A stretch of 64,000 nt of DNA, from NCBI RefSeq assembly GCF_035975855.1, contig NZ_CP109055.1:3224001-3288000 (forward strand), written 5' to 3'. Shown piece after piece: positions 40,005 through 49,059 of this stretch. The stretch is from Streptomyces sp. NBC_01304. Lineage in GTDB: Bacteria; Actinomycetota; Actinomycetes; Streptomycetales; Streptomycetaceae. The position numbers and the translations under genes are program-made. The stretch's first letter is position 1; each line of letters opens with the position of its first letter. The notes beneath the pieces are model-generated. The model made no database searches, was not told where the DNA came from, and saw nothing but the letters and a program-made list of their open reading frames with translations.

Positions 40005-40823
40005 GTGCGCTACCTCGGCACTCCCTCGGGGCCTGACATACGGGCCGCGATGAGCGCGGGACGCATCGGCTGTATGACCACCCCCGCGCAGGGCAGCCGC
40101 ATCCCCGAAGGCGCCCTGTACGCCTGCGACAACTCCAAGTTCGGCAGCGACGGCAAAGGCCGCTACTGGCCCGGCGCCGAGGCGTGGTTCACCTGGCTGT
40201 CGCGGACCATCGAGAGGTACGGGCCGGATCGCTGTCTGTGGGCGCTCGCCCCGGACCAGCCGTTCGACGCCGACGGCACCCTCACCGAGTCGCTGCCGTG
40301 GCTGGCCCGCATTCGCGAGCTGGGCGTCCCCGCGGCCTTCGCGGCACAGGACGGCTGCGATCAACCCGGGCTGCTGCCCTGGGACAGCTTCGACGTCCTG
40401 TTCCTGGCCGGATCGACCGAATGGAAACTCGGCCCGGTCGCCGAACGGCTGGCCCGCGAGGCAAAGGCCCGCGGCAAGGGCGTGCACATGGGCCGCGTCA
40501 ACTCCCGGTCCCGTCTGAAGATCGCCGAGTGGTTCGGCTGCGACAGCGCCGACGGCACCTACCTCGCGTACGGGCCCGACAAGAACCTGCCCAAGCTCCT
40601 CAAGTGGCTCGACGAACTCGACGGCACCCCCTCCCTCCTCGGCGGCGCGCACCCCTTCGGCGCTCCCGACGCGGTGCCGAGAACCTCACCCGCACGCGAA
40701 GCCCCCCGCCGCCGCGCACCACCGCGTCAAGCGTCTGCCGCCAGCGCACAGATGTCCCCGCCCGTGGGGAAACCCGCTGCTGCCGTACCGCGGGCCGGAC
40801 GTCCCGGCACCCGAACCCGCTGA
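40005..40823 (+). CDS. DpdA-like tRNA-guanine transglycosylase-fold protein
   Basis: A 272-residue protein. Residues 1-205 follow the pattern of phage DpdA / TGT-like proteins: MRYLGTPSGPDIRAAMSAG, RCLWALAPDQPFDA, GVPAAFAAQDG, FDVLFLAGSTEWKLG and KGVHMGRVNSRSRLKIAEWF, then a CDSADGTYLAYGP tail. DpdA exchanges guanine in DNA for a 7-deazaguanine base, blocking restriction. No 7-deazaguanine synthesis genes (queC, queD, queE, folE-like) are in the window, so the base would have to come from the host. The C-terminal 60 residues are Pro/Arg-rich. GTG 40005 follows GGGAGG. Confidence 0.78.
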   Translation: MRYLGTPSGPDIRAAMSAGRIGCMTTPAQGSRIPEGALYACDNSKFGSDGKGRYWPGAEAWFTWLSRTIERYGPDRCLWALAPDQPFDADGTLTESLPWLARIRELGVPAAFAAQDGCDQPGLLPWDSFDVLFLAGSTEWKLGPVAERLAREAKARGKGVHMGRVNSRSRLKIAEWFGCDSADGTYLAYGPDKNLPKLLKWLDELDGTPSLLGGAHPFGAPDAVPRTSPAREAPRRRAPPRQASAASAQMSPPVGKPAAAVPRAGRPGTRTR

Positions 40824-40860
40824 CCGCGCCGTCACCCGCCGCACACTTCCAGGAGTCCAT

Positions 40861-41418
40861 CTGCCCTTCCCTTACGACCAGGTCGGTCAGCTGCACTCGC
40901 TGGCCGAGCGCATCCACAGTGCGGCCGACGAGCTGCCGCTCACCGACTCGGTGCACTCCGGCGCCGACAACCTCGATGACCTCGATGACCGGACTCGCGA
41001 CGTCGCCGGACTGATCACCCACCTCACCACCGCGGCAGCCTTCGCCGCACGCACCGTGCGACGCGGACGCGACCCGGAATCCGACATCACCCGCCGTACG
41101 GTCGCCCAGCTCACGCGCACCGTGGGTGCCATGGGGCACGCTCTGGCCGACCTCGGCGAAGCCGTCGCCCATGCCGGCGCCCTCCACCAGCTCGGCTCTC
41201 TTCCCCGCTCCGCGCAGCGCACCACGGCCATCGAGTCCGAGCGCTCCCAGCTGCACGCCCGGATCGACAGCACGCGCCAGCGGCTGAACCAGGCCGGCGG
41301 TCGGCTCCATCAGCAGGCCGACCGGCTCGCCGCTGCGCCGACGCCGAGCCGCAGCCCCAGCACGACCAGCACGATCCCTGTCACCCCGCCCGGCCCTGCC
41401 ATCTCCCGCAGCCGCTGA
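40861..41418 (+). CDS. hypothetical coiled-coil-like protein, CTG start
   Basis: A protein of about 185 residues. AGGAG at 40851-40855 is followed five bases later by an in-frame CTG at 40861, giving PFPYDQVGQLHSLAERIHSA after the start. The next in-frame canonical start (GTG 40951) would remove the first folded helix. The body is helical, with QRTTAIESERSQLHARIDST and RQRLNQAGGRLHQQADRLA suggesting a coiled coil, then a Ser/Pro/Thr tail. Function unknown. Confidence 0.65.
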   Translation: MPFPYDQVGQLHSLAERIHSAADELPLTDSVHSGADNLDDLDDRTRDVAGLITHLTTAAAFAARTVRRGRDPESDITRRTVAQLTRTVGAMGHALADLGEAVAHAGALHQLGSLPRSAQRTTAIESERSQLHARIDSTRQRLNQAGGRLHQQADRLAAAPTPSRSPSTTSTIPVTPPGPAISRSR

Positions 41419-41450
41419 TCCCTTCCCGACCAAGACCCTGGAGCACACCC

Positions 41451-42506
41451 ATCCACACCGCCCGCCGTGTCCTTCCCCTGCTCGTCTGCGCCGCGCTGCT
41501 CACCGGGGCCGCCACCGCCTGCAGCAGCGACGACGCCCCATCTACGAAGAAGAACGCCACCACGCCTGCCGCTCCGAAGCCGGTGCCCGCGCTCAGTGAC
41601 GCGCAGGCCCGCGCCGTCATCAGTAACTACTCGAAGATCAACAACGAGGCCAGCGCACAGCGCGACCAGACCCTGCTCGACACCGTCGAGGACGGGCCGA
41701 TGTACGCGATGTCCGTCTCCGACTACACCGAGACCGAGGGCCTGCCCAAGGCCGACCGCAAGCCGTACAAGCCCTGGTCGTACGACACCTCCAGCGCCAA
41801 GCTGTACATCCCGCGCTTCACCACCGGCCAGAACCGCTGGTTCGCCGCCGCGCTCTCCGGCGAGAAGGGCAAGGACCCGAGCCGCATCGCCGTCTTCGCC
41901 GAGCAGCCGAAGGACAAGCGGTGGGAGCTGGTCTCCGTCGTCGACCTCGCTGGCACGACGCTGCCGGACGTCGCCCTCGACAAGGACGGCTACGCCACTG
42001 CGGTCGCCGCCAGCGGCAATAAGCAGCTCGCGGCCGACGCCAGCCTGCTGCGCACCGCGGTGCTCGACAACTTCGCGACCGGCGGGACGAACACCGGCAC
42101 CAAGGTCTTCGACCCGACCAGGGCCAGCCAGCAGCAGATCAAGGTCCACGACGAAACCACCCGCAAGTTCGGGAAGTTGGGCACCACCGTCTTCGCCGGC
42201 GGCACCAACCGGTTCAAGGACGCCTACGCGCTGAAGACCAGCGACGGCGGCGCGCTGGTGCTGTTTGCCCACACCCATACGCAGACCGACGCCGTCGCGC
42301 ACTCCGGGCTGCAGATCAATCCCGACAAGGACGACAACGCCTGGCTGCACGGCATCCCGCGCACGTCGGTGACGTACACGTTCGTCTGTGCCGATGCCGC
42401 CACCGTGCCCGCGAAGGCCGCTCCGTCCCGTCTGATCGGCTACACGTGCGCCCGCACTGACGCCTCCGGCCCGCCCGTCGGCTCCGCTTCGACGGACCGC
42501 GCGTAG
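41451..42506 (+). CDS. secreted lipoprotein, apparent ATC start
   Basis: A protein of about 351 residues. The signal sequence ARRVLPLLVCAALLTG ends in a lipobox-like ATAC (Cys about residue 24) and lies upstream of the first canonical in-frame start (GTG 41583). TGGAG precedes an ATC at 41451, the best-placed candidate start; CTG 41478 is the alternative. The mature part is a two-domain protein (RAVISNYSKINNEASAQRDQ, YDTSSAKLYIPRF, KVHDETTRKFGKLGTTVF, LVLFAHTHTQ). It is probably anchored outside the membrane. Family not recognised. Confidence 0.7.
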   Translation: MHTARRVLPLLVCAALLTGAATACSSDDAPSTKKNATTPAAPKPVPALSDAQARAVISNYSKINNEASAQRDQTLLDTVEDGPMYAMSVSDYTETEGLPKADRKPYKPWSYDTSSAKLYIPRFTTGQNRWFAAALSGEKGKDPSRIAVFAEQPKDKRWELVSVVDLAGTTLPDVALDKDGYATAVAASGNKQLAADASLLRTAVLDNFATGGTNTGTKVFDPTRASQQQIKVHDETTRKFGKLGTTVFAGGTNRFKDAYALKTSDGGALVLFAHTHTQTDAVAHSGLQINPDKDDNAWLHGIPRTSVTYTFVCADAATVPAKAAPSRLIGYTCARTDASGPPVGSASTDRA

Positions 42507-42523
42507 CCGAGCGGAGGGATCCC

Positions 42524-43042
42524 TTGTCCCTGCCCCACCCCGACTTCGAGTTGTACGACAACGTCGGTCGCACCACCGAGCAGATCACTGCCCATCGGGA
42601 CGACCGGCCGACCGCCGACGACCTGCATCGCTGGGCCGCCTACGACGCACAGGAGTTCAGCGCCTCGCTCCCCGGCGACGAGGCTGGTCAGAGCATCATC
42701 GACTGGACCCGTCAGCTCTACCGGGTACGCACAGCAGCCGAGTTGAACACCGTTGCGCAGGCCGTCCTCGGCGACGGACGCAGTGGCCTCGGCGAGCTGC
42801 ACACGTTCCTGGAGACCGCGGCCGAATGGTGCGAGCACAACCAGGAACCAGGCATCGCCGCGCGCTACCGCCAGCACGCCGAGGAGCTGTCAGCACTCAG
42901 TGATCGACTCGCCTACTTGAGCGAGGACCACCTGGCCAGCATCTACCGGCGCACGAACCGATCGGCATCCGCGCAACTCCCGCGGGCCGTGCCTGCGGCT
43001 CCTGTCGCACCGCCTGCGCCCGCACGCCGATCCGCCCGCTGA
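42524..43042 (+). CDS. hypothetical protein
   Basis: A 172-residue protein starting at TTG 42524, five bases after GGAGGGA. The core is helical and acidic (NVGRTTEQITAHRDDRPTAD, AEWCEHNQEPGIAARYRQHA, LSALSDRLAYLSEDHLASI), with a Pro/Ala/Arg tail of the type that ends most proteins in this array. Function unknown. Confidence 0.68.
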   Translation: MSLPHPDFELYDNVGRTTEQITAHRDDRPTADDLHRWAAYDAQEFSASLPGDEAGQSIIDWTRQLYRVRTAAELNTVAQAVLGDGRSGLGELHTFLETAAEWCEHNQEPGIAARYRQHAEELSALSDRLAYLSEDHLASIYRRTNRSASAQLPRAVPAAPVAPPAPARRSAR

Positions 43043-43063
43043 CCCTGCCGACAGGAAGATCCT

Positions 43064-43633
43064 CTGTCCACTCGTTCTGTCATAGCCCGTCCCACCGGCA
43101 CCGGATACGCCGGCAGTTACGTCCACTGGGACGGCTACCCCAGCCATCACCTGCCCCTGCTGCTCGCCGCACACCAGCATCGCTTCGCCGGGGACACCGA
43201 CGCCCTGACCGCGTACCTCATCGACGAGGCGCCGGAGGGCTGGTCCGTCCTGGGCACCGACCTCCTGGACGGTGCACCCGATGCGCTGCGCGAGCACCTG
43301 GCCGGCGGGCGTAACGAACCCGGCCGCCGGTACCCGGCTCACCCGACGCTGCCCCCGTTCACCTGGACCGAGCGAACGGCGTCCCAGCTGAGCTGGGGCT
43401 ACGTCCTCCACCCGTCGGGCATCGAAGTGATCAGCGCGCCCGGCGCGGCACGCGGCCCGGTCGTCGCGTGGGGCACCGACCCCCGCGCGCGGTTCCGCGA
43501 CACCGCAAGCCTGTGGGCGCCCGACCGGCCGATCCCGGCCAGCATCCCGCCGAAGACCACCGCCCGCACAGCGCCGCCCGGCCCCACGCCGTCGCCCATC
43601 GCGGCAGCGCCGACGCGTCCCCGCGCGCACTGA
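43064..43633 (+). CDS. array protein A1, tandem paralogue with CTG start
   Basis: A 189-residue protein with STRSVIARPTGTGYAGSYVH after the start and LLAAHQHRFAGD, GTDLLDGAPDALREHLAGG and YVLHPSGIEVISAPGAARG later. The upstream stop of the same frame is at 43040-43042, and the next ATG, GTG or TTG in frame is 121 codons downstream. The CTG at 43064, six bases after AGGAAG, is therefore the only reasonable start. It is a clear tandem duplicate of the next gene. The conserved YVHWDGYP and GPVVAW segments suggest a shared fold of unknown role. Confidence 0.75.
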   Translation: MSTRSVIARPTGTGYAGSYVHWDGYPSHHLPLLLAAHQHRFAGDTDALTAYLIDEAPEGWSVLGTDLLDGAPDALREHLAGGRNEPGRRYPAHPTLPPFTWTERTASQLSWGYVLHPSGIEVISAPGAARGPVVAWGTDPRARFRDTASLWAPDRPIPASIPPKTTARTAPPGPTPSPIAAAPTRPRAH

Positions 43634-43656
43634 CCACCTCATTTCAGGAGACCGAC

Positions 43657-44226
43657 CTGTCCACCCGCTCTGTCATCGCCCGCCCCACCGCCGACGGATA
43701 CGCCGGCATGTACGTCCACTTCGACGGCTACCCCGACAACAAGCTCCCGCTGCTCCTGGCCGCCTACCAGCACCGGTTCGCCGGCGACCTGGAGGCCATG
43801 GCCCGGCACTTGATCGACGACGTGGAACACGGTTGGGACGAGCTGGGCACCGACCTTCTCGACGGCGCTCCCGCTGCCTTGCGCCGCTCCCTGACCGGGG
43901 GCGACGAATACCCCAGCCGTCAGATGACCAACGTGACCTGGGCGGACGGCACCCCGGCCGAGCGTGAGCTGATCACGCAGGACGGCACCGACGAGCTGGA
44001 ATGGGCGTACGTCCTGCACCCGCACGGCGTCGAAGTGATCGCCCTGCAGGCGTACGACCACGGCCCTGTCGTCGCGTGGGACACCGACCCACTCAGTCGC
44101 ATCGTCGCCAATCCAAGTGCCTGGCATCCGGACTCCCGGGCTCCGATCGTCGCGCCGCGTTCCGCCCCGCGGCTGTCCACCACGTCCGCATCGGCGCCGC
44201 CGCCCCGCAAGTCCGCCCGCCGCTAG
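43657..44226 (+). CDS. array protein A2, tandem paralogue with CTG start
   Basis: Exactly the same length (189 residues) as the gene before it and collinear with it: STRSVIARPTADGYAGMYVH, LLAAYQHRFAGD, GTDLLDGAPAALRRSLTGG, EWAYVLHPHGVEVIALQAYD and GPVVAWDTDPL. The CTG at 43657 follows AGGAGACCGA and aligns with the CTG of the paralogue. Upstream in-frame starts lie inside the previous gene. I recall similar YVHFDGYP proteins in Streptomyces but no function. Confidence 0.75.
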   Translation: MSTRSVIARPTADGYAGMYVHFDGYPDNKLPLLLAAYQHRFAGDLEAMARHLIDDVEHGWDELGTDLLDGAPAALRRSLTGGDEYPSRQMTNVTWADGTPAERELITQDGTDELEWAYVLHPHGVEVIALQAYDHGPVVAWDTDPLSRIVANPSAWHPDSRAPIVAPRSAPRLSTTSASAPPPRKSARR

Positions 44227-44276
44227 CGCCGACGCTCCCGCACCGTCCCCGACCGCCGCCCCGCCCGGAGAACCCG

Positions 44277-45044
44277 CTGCCCCCGCACTCGCGTCCGAAG
44301 ATCACCGTCGTCATCGCCACCCAACTGCGCCCGGACCGCCTGGCGTTTCTCGCTGCCATGCACGCCAGTCTGTGCCGTCAGAGCGTGCCGTGGGAGGCCG
44401 TCATTGCCCTCGACGGCGCCGACCCCGCCCGGCTGCCCGCTGCCCTCGCCGCCGACCCTCGCGTGCGCACCCTCGCCCTCCCGCGTTCGGTCGGCGCGGC
44501 CTGCGCCCGGAACTTCGCGCTCACCGACGTACACACCGAGTACGTCAACTGGGCCGATGACGATGACGAGTTCACCGACTGGGCCATGGCGCTGCGGCTG
44601 CGCACCCTGGAGGAAACCGGAGTGGGCTGGTGCGCCGGATACAGCCAGGACCTCCACGCGGACGGGACCACGACCCTGTGGCGGCCTCCGACGCCGCCGG
44701 GCCGGCACGAGGCCGGGGACGTATGGCGGTACTGGAAGGACCCCGCCGACACCATCCCGCTCGGCCCGACCACCCTCCTCGCCCGCACCGACCTGGTGCG
44801 CGCGGCCCCCATGGGCGGGCTCGTCCAGGGCGAGGACTACTGCACCCTCGCGGTCACCTGCCTCGCCCCCGGCATCGTGCTGCCCGTCCCGGTCTACCGA
44901 TACCGCAAGCACGCCGGGCAGATGACCGCGCAGGACTCGTACGCCGAACTGGAGGCGAGAGCGCGGGCCTTCGCGCACCGGTTTGGTGTCAGCCTGCGCG
45001 TCGCGTCGCTCTCCCTCCGCGATTCCACCTCCGCGCCTGCGTAG
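44277..45044 (+). CDS. GT2 family glycosyltransferase, CTG start
   Basis: A 255-residue family 2 glycosyltransferase with GT-A fold: the nucleotide-sugar strand ITVVIATQLRPDRL, ALDGADP, GAACARNFAL, the DxD metal motif within VNWADDDDEFTDW, and the acceptor-side motif VQGEDYCTLAV. No membrane segment. The CTG at 44277 follows CGGAGAACCCG; earlier in-frame starts are inside the preceding gene. It could modify a surface polymer or protein; the substrate is unknown. Confidence 0.82.
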   Translation: MPPHSRPKITVVIATQLRPDRLAFLAAMHASLCRQSVPWEAVIALDGADPARLPAALAADPRVRTLALPRSVGAACARNFALTDVHTEYVNWADDDDEFTDWAMALRLRTLEETGVGWCAGYSQDLHADGTTTLWRPPTPPGRHEAGDVWRYWKDPADTIPLGPTTLLARTDLVRAAPMGGLVQGEDYCTLAVTCLAPGIVLPVPVYRYRKHAGQMTAQDSYAELEARARAFAHRFGVSLRVASLSLRDSTSAPA

Positions 45045-45093
45045 TTGGACGCTCCGCTCGCCCCGCCCTGATCCCATTCGACCGAAAGCACCC

Positions 45094-45900
45094 ATGCCCA
45101 ACGACCCCGCCCAGGACCGGCCCCGCGAGAAGATCCTCATCTCTCCCCGCTATCTCGCCGCCAGCCTCCCCAGTGACCACCACCAGCTCCTGGACATCTT
45201 TGCCGAGGAGACCGCGTGGAGCGCCCACACCGGCAACGCGTCGTTGACCGTCACCAGCCCCTGCCAGCGCATCACCATCCGTCACGATCAAGCAGCCGTG
45301 GGCCGAGGCACCCACATGGTGATCTCGGCCCGTACTGACGAGGACGCGCCCGAGCGCTGGCGGACGAAGATCAACGGCAACGTGCCGATCGAGTTCGTCT
45401 CGACGCTCCTCGGCACCCTGGCAGCCGAGCTGGCTGCCGACCCGGATCACGTCGTCTACGGCATCGGCGCCGAGCCCGGCCAGTTCGAGCTGTTGGTCGA
45501 CATCGACGCCTGGACCCCCTTCGACAGCTCCGGGCTCTCCGGATTCATCTCGCATGACGGGCACGCCGCCGTGATCAGCCGGCCACCGGACTCGCCGGCG
45601 CCACCCATCCACGGCGACGCCTCCATCACCTGGCACCTGGCCGCCTCCCCGGACGACCTCGGTCACCTGTGGGACATCTCGTTCACGGAGAAGACGCCCC
45701 CCTTCCTCGCGCACGCGGTCGTCGTCAAAGCGCTCGACCCCCGGCCCGTCCTGCGCTCCACGGCCTTCCCGTTCCCCAAAGCCGTCGTCCCCCTGGTGAC
45801 CATCGAGCACGTCCCGTCACCTCGGCCCCCATCGGCGCAGCCGACGCCTGCCAAACCATCGCCCAGCCCCGAACCCAAGCGCGCCCCGAAGACCCGCTGA
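45094..45900 (+). CDS. DUF317 family protein
   Basis: A 268-residue protein with two DUF317 units: ILISPRYLAASLPSDHHQLL, SLTVTSPCQRITIRHDQ and VPIEFVSTLLGTLAAEL in the first, GHLWDISFTEKTPPFLAHAV in the second. The usual SPDY signature is altered to SPCQ. Start ATG 45094. The C-terminal tail is Pro/Ser/Lys-rich. Function unknown. Confidence 0.75.
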   Translation: MPNDPAQDRPREKILISPRYLAASLPSDHHQLLDIFAEETAWSAHTGNASLTVTSPCQRITIRHDQAAVGRGTHMVISARTDEDAPERWRTKINGNVPIEFVSTLLGTLAAELAADPDHVVYGIGAEPGQFELLVDIDAWTPFDSSGLSGFISHDGHAAVISRPPDSPAPPIHGDASITWHLAASPDDLGHLWDISFTEKTPPFLAHAVVVKALDPRPVLRSTAFPFPKAVVPLVTIEHVPSPRPPSAQPTPAKPSPSPEPKRAPKTR

Positions 45901-45952
45901 GCTCTGTCCGTCTGGACGAAGTCGCCCTCGGGCTCGCCCCACCAGGACCTTG

Positions 45953-47134
45953 ATGCCCACCCCCTCCACCGAGATCACTCTCAGCACCAGCCGCACGCTG
46001 GGCCTCGTCGCTATCACCTCCGGCAAGAACTACAAGCAGGCCGAACAGGCCCTCGAAGCAGCCGGGTTCAGCCGCCAGCCCAACGGCGCTTACACCGCGT
46101 CCCTGGCCGACGATCAAGCCGCCCGGCGCACCGCCAGCACCCTGGTGGCCCACGCCCACGAACACGGCACCACCATCAACACCAGCCCGCGGCCCTACCT
46201 CGGCGACATCGGCACCGAGATCGCCGCCCGGCTGCCCGGCACCTGGAGCGCCCAGCTGGAGATCTACAGCCACCCCATATGGCAGGAAGACCTCTGGTAC
46301 GCGCTCTGGGAAGCCGGCGAGATCTATCGCGCTCTCGAAGACCACCGGGTGCCGTTCGCGTCCGTACTGAAAGACGGAAGTGGCACCGAGCTGCTGCTGA
46401 TCGAGCGGCCCGGACACCCAAGCGGTTACCTCATCGGCGCACTCACCGACCACGAGAAGGAAGACGTCCGTGATGACCCCACCACGCCCCACAGCATGGT
46501 GCTGCCCGCTGAGCCCGACCAGGCCGCGTCCGCCATCACGTCCACGTTCCTGCCCGCCTACCAGCGCGCCCTGCACAATCGCGACTTGAACACGGTCCTG
46601 TCGGCGCTGGAACGTATCCGCGAGGAGCACCAGAGCTTCCAGGTCATCAAGACCTCGGGCCGCTACACCGACGGCGTTCCACTCAGCAGCCGGCTGATCG
46701 ACAGCATGGAACGCGCCTTCGCCGACCACGCCTGGATCTCGTACCGCATCGTCCTCGAACACGCTCCAGTGCTGCTCGCCCGATGCCAGCCGACCACCAG
46801 CCCGTGGCCGGAGGACGCAGCGGCACTGACCCGGCTGCGCGCCGCGCTCACAGACAGCGAAGCGGTCTGGCAGGAAAGCAACACCCTCAGTTCCGACCTG
46901 CACGCGATCCCTCGGACGCTGCACACCCACGAGTGGAGCCACGTCCGCGCGCAGCTCGGCATGGATGCGTTGCCCGCCATCGAGACGTGGCTCACCGACA
47001 GCGACGTCTTCGAGCGCCAGGCCCGCGCTGTCGTACCAGGCGAGCAGGCAACCCTGTCCGCTCCGAGCCCGCGCATGCTCACCGCCCACCCCGCGCTGCC
47101 GCCCACACCCCGCGCCCCCACGGCGCACCGCTGA
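45953..47134 (+). CDS. array protein B1 (paralogue of 47982)
   Basis: A 393-residue protein. Its N-terminal 200 residues align with the product of 47982: ALEAAGFSRQPNGAY, INTSPRPYLGDIGTEIAARL, WSAQLEIYSHP, GSGTELLLIERPGHPSGYL. The extra middle part (SALERIREEHQSFQV, EHAPVLLARCQPTT) is helical. ATG 45953 is preferred to the TTG immediately before it. No signal peptide. The conserved GTELLLIERP strand also resembles a segment in the gene at 57410. Function unknown. Confidence 0.68.
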   Translation: MPTPSTEITLSTSRTLGLVAITSGKNYKQAEQALEAAGFSRQPNGAYTASLADDQAARRTASTLVAHAHEHGTTINTSPRPYLGDIGTEIAARLPGTWSAQLEIYSHPIWQEDLWYALWEAGEIYRALEDHRVPFASVLKDGSGTELLLIERPGHPSGYLIGALTDHEKEDVRDDPTTPHSMVLPAEPDQAASAITSTFLPAYQRALHNRDLNTVLSALERIREEHQSFQVIKTSGRYTDGVPLSSRLIDSMERAFADHAWISYRIVLEHAPVLLARCQPTTSPWPEDAAALTRLRAALTDSEAVWQESNTLSSDLHAIPRTLHTHEWSHVRAQLGMDALPAIETWLTDSDVFERQARAVVPGEQATLSAPSPRMLTAHPALPPTPRAPTAHR

Positions 47135-47157
47135 CTGCTCACAGAAAGGATTCGCCT

Positions 47158-47604
47158 CTGTCTGACCACTTCCGCTTCGGCGCCCACCCCGACCACGGAT
47201 TCGTGGCCGCCGCCACCGCGAACATCCCCGCACACCTCGCGAACTGGTTCCTCGTCCGCGAGCAGTTCGAGCCCGTCCCCGACACCCCGGGCCTGTACCG
47301 ACTCACCAACCCCGAGCAGGACGGGATCCGCCGCACCCGCCAGGCCGTGCACGACCTTCGACGCCACGGCTACGACGTCCAGGCCGACTACAGCCTCGAC
47401 CCCGGCCGCAGCGCCTCCCCGCCGCAGCCGGCCGTACGCAACGGGCTGATGGAACGCCGCAACCGCATCGCGCAAGCCGCGGCCACCCGCTCCCCGCAGC
47501 AGCGCGCCGCCCCGACCACCACTCTCCCCGAGTTTCTGCCCCAGCCCGGCGCCGTGCCCGTGGGCGGCCGTGCCCAGACAGCCGGGAAGGGGCGGAGTCG
47601 ATGA
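47158..47604 (+). CDS. hypothetical protein, CTG start
   Basis: A 148-residue protein from CTG 47158, seven bases after AAAGGA, reading SDHFRFGAHPDHGFVAAATA. The first 85 residues are folded (AHLANWFLVREQFEPVPDTP, GLYRLTNPEQDGIRRTRQAV, LRRHGYDVQADYSLDPG). The tail is Pro/Ala-rich. The layout (a 65-85 residue domain ending in Y-x-V-x-x-D, then a tail) is shared with the next gene, which overlaps it by four bases (ATGA). Function unknown. Confidence 0.65.
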   Translation: MSDHFRFGAHPDHGFVAAATANIPAHLANWFLVREQFEPVPDTPGLYRLTNPEQDGIRRTRQAVHDLRRHGYDVQADYSLDPGRSASPPQPAVRNGLMERRNRIAQAAATRSPQQRAAPTTTLPEFLPQPGAVPVGGRAQTAGKGRSR

Positions 47605-47951
47605 GCGACAACCCGATCCGCATCATCCGCGGCCAGGGCGGCGAAGTCGACGTCGAAGGCCCGGTCGACGGCTTCGCCGCGAGCGTCCTCAAGCGAGCCG
47701 GGTTCGACACCTACCCGCAGCTGCGCGGCGTCTGGATCCGGCTGCCGTTCGGCCTGGGCCGCACCTGGGAGAACGAACACGCCAGCTGGGCAGCCGAGAT
47801 GCTCACCGCCGCCCGCTACAGCGTCGACCTCGACCCCGACCTGCGCGCGACCCCGCCCGCCGCGTCCGCGCCATCGGCGCCGCGCGCCACGAAGACCGCC
47901 ATGACCGCGCAGTCCGCGCCCGCCGGCGCCCCGCGGCGGCAAGGACACTGA
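47601..47951 (+). CDS. small array protein
   Basis: A 116-residue protein starting at ATG 47601, overlapping the previous stop. The domain (residues 5-75) reads IRIIRGQGGEVDVEGPVDG, ASVLKRAGFDTYPQLRGVW and ENEHASWAAEMLTAARYSVD. It probably belongs to the same family as the gene before it. Pro/Ala/Arg tail. Function unknown. Confidence 0.7.
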   Translation: MSDNPIRIIRGQGGEVDVEGPVDGFAASVLKRAGFDTYPQLRGVWIRLPFGLGRTWENEHASWAAEMLTAARYSVDLDPDLRATPPAASAPSAPRATKTAMTAQSAPAGAPRRQGH

Positions 47952-47981
47952 CCCACCGGTTCGAGACGAAAGCCTTCCGCC

Positions 47982-49013
47982 CTGACTCCCTCCGCCGCCA
48001 TCACCCTCCACCTCGGCTCCAACGCCACGGTCGTCGCTCTCCCCAGCGGCGAGCGGCACCAATGGGCCACCACCGCCCTGGAATTGGCCGGGTTCACCCG
48101 GGAGCACCCGGACGATGCCCACCGGCTGCCCCTCGACGACCACGCCCGAGCACGCGAGGCACTCACCCAGCTGCACCAGACAGCTCAGGACTGCCAGGCC
48201 AAGGTCATCACGAGTGAGCGGCCCTACGTCGGCGACATCGCGCACGCCGTCGCCGAAGACCTGCCCGGTCAGTGGGACGTGAGCATCGAGCACTATCCGG
48301 ACGGCGCCATCCCCGCCCATCTCCTGGACTGGGTGTGGGAGGCCAGCCCCGCGCTGTCGACGCTGGACAAGAGCCGCACGCCCGGTGCGGCGATCCTCCG
48401 CGACGGCGGCGGCACCGAACTCCTCCTGGTCGAACGCCCCCGGGACAGCCAGTACTTGATCGGAACCCTGCTGCCGTCGCCGGACCACCTGAACGTCGTC
48501 GGCGCCGGGCCACGCACCGTCGTCGCCACCACCGCCCGCGAGGCAGCGGCCGACGTGCGCTCGCTCCTGCTGCCCGAGTTCGAGCAGCTGGTGCACCTGG
48601 CACGGCTCCGCGAAGTACAGGAGGACCTGGACTGGGTGCACGGCGTCGAACCCGGCACCGTGGACGCCGTGGAGCTGGACGGCGCATTGGACCGCTTCCT
48701 CACCCACGCGCCCTACCTGCTCGCGACCACCCGCCGGGCCGACATCAAGCCCCTGGCCGCCAGCGAGACGGCCGTCCTCATCCGATTCGAGATCCTCCTC
48801 GCTCGAGCCCCGGCCGATACCGGCGCCCGAAGCGAACCCGCAGCGGGCAGCACGGATGAGGCCCTGGCGCTGTGGCTCGAAGCCGGCGAAGACCTGCTCG
48901 ACGTGGTCCGCACCGCCACCGTCAGGCCCGCCGGGGAGCCCGCCCGCCCGGCCATCACCTCCGTCACGCCGCCGAAGCCCCCGGCAGCGGTCGCCGCCGG
49001 ACGCACCCGCTAG
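47982..49013 (+). CDS. array protein B2, CTG start
   Basis: A 343-residue protein. The CTG at 47982 gives TPSAAITLHLGSNATVVALP, which aligns with the start of the paralogue at 45953 (PTPSTEITLSTSRTLGLVAI). The next canonical start (TTG 48084) would remove this first domain. Shared segments include ITSERPYVGDIAHAVAEDL, QWDVSIEHYPDG and GGTELLLVERPRDSQYL. The C-terminal third is helical (EALALWLEAGEDLLDVV). Function unknown. Confidence 0.7.
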   Translation: MTPSAAITLHLGSNATVVALPSGERHQWATTALELAGFTREHPDDAHRLPLDDHARAREALTQLHQTAQDCQAKVITSERPYVGDIAHAVAEDLPGQWDVSIEHYPDGAIPAHLLDWVWEASPALSTLDKSRTPGAAILRDGGGTELLLVERPRDSQYLIGTLLPSPDHLNVVGAGPRTVVATTAREAAADVRSLLLPEFEQLVHLARLREVQEDLDWVHGVEPGTVDAVELDGALDRFLTHAPYLLATTRRADIKPLAASETAVLIRFEILLARAPADTGARSEPAAGSTDEALALWLEAGEDLLDVVRTATVRPAGEPARPAITSVTPPKPPAAVAAGRTR

Positions 49014-49059
49014 CCCTCCCTTTCGCCCCAGCCAGAAGCCCACGGAAAGCATCCCCGCG

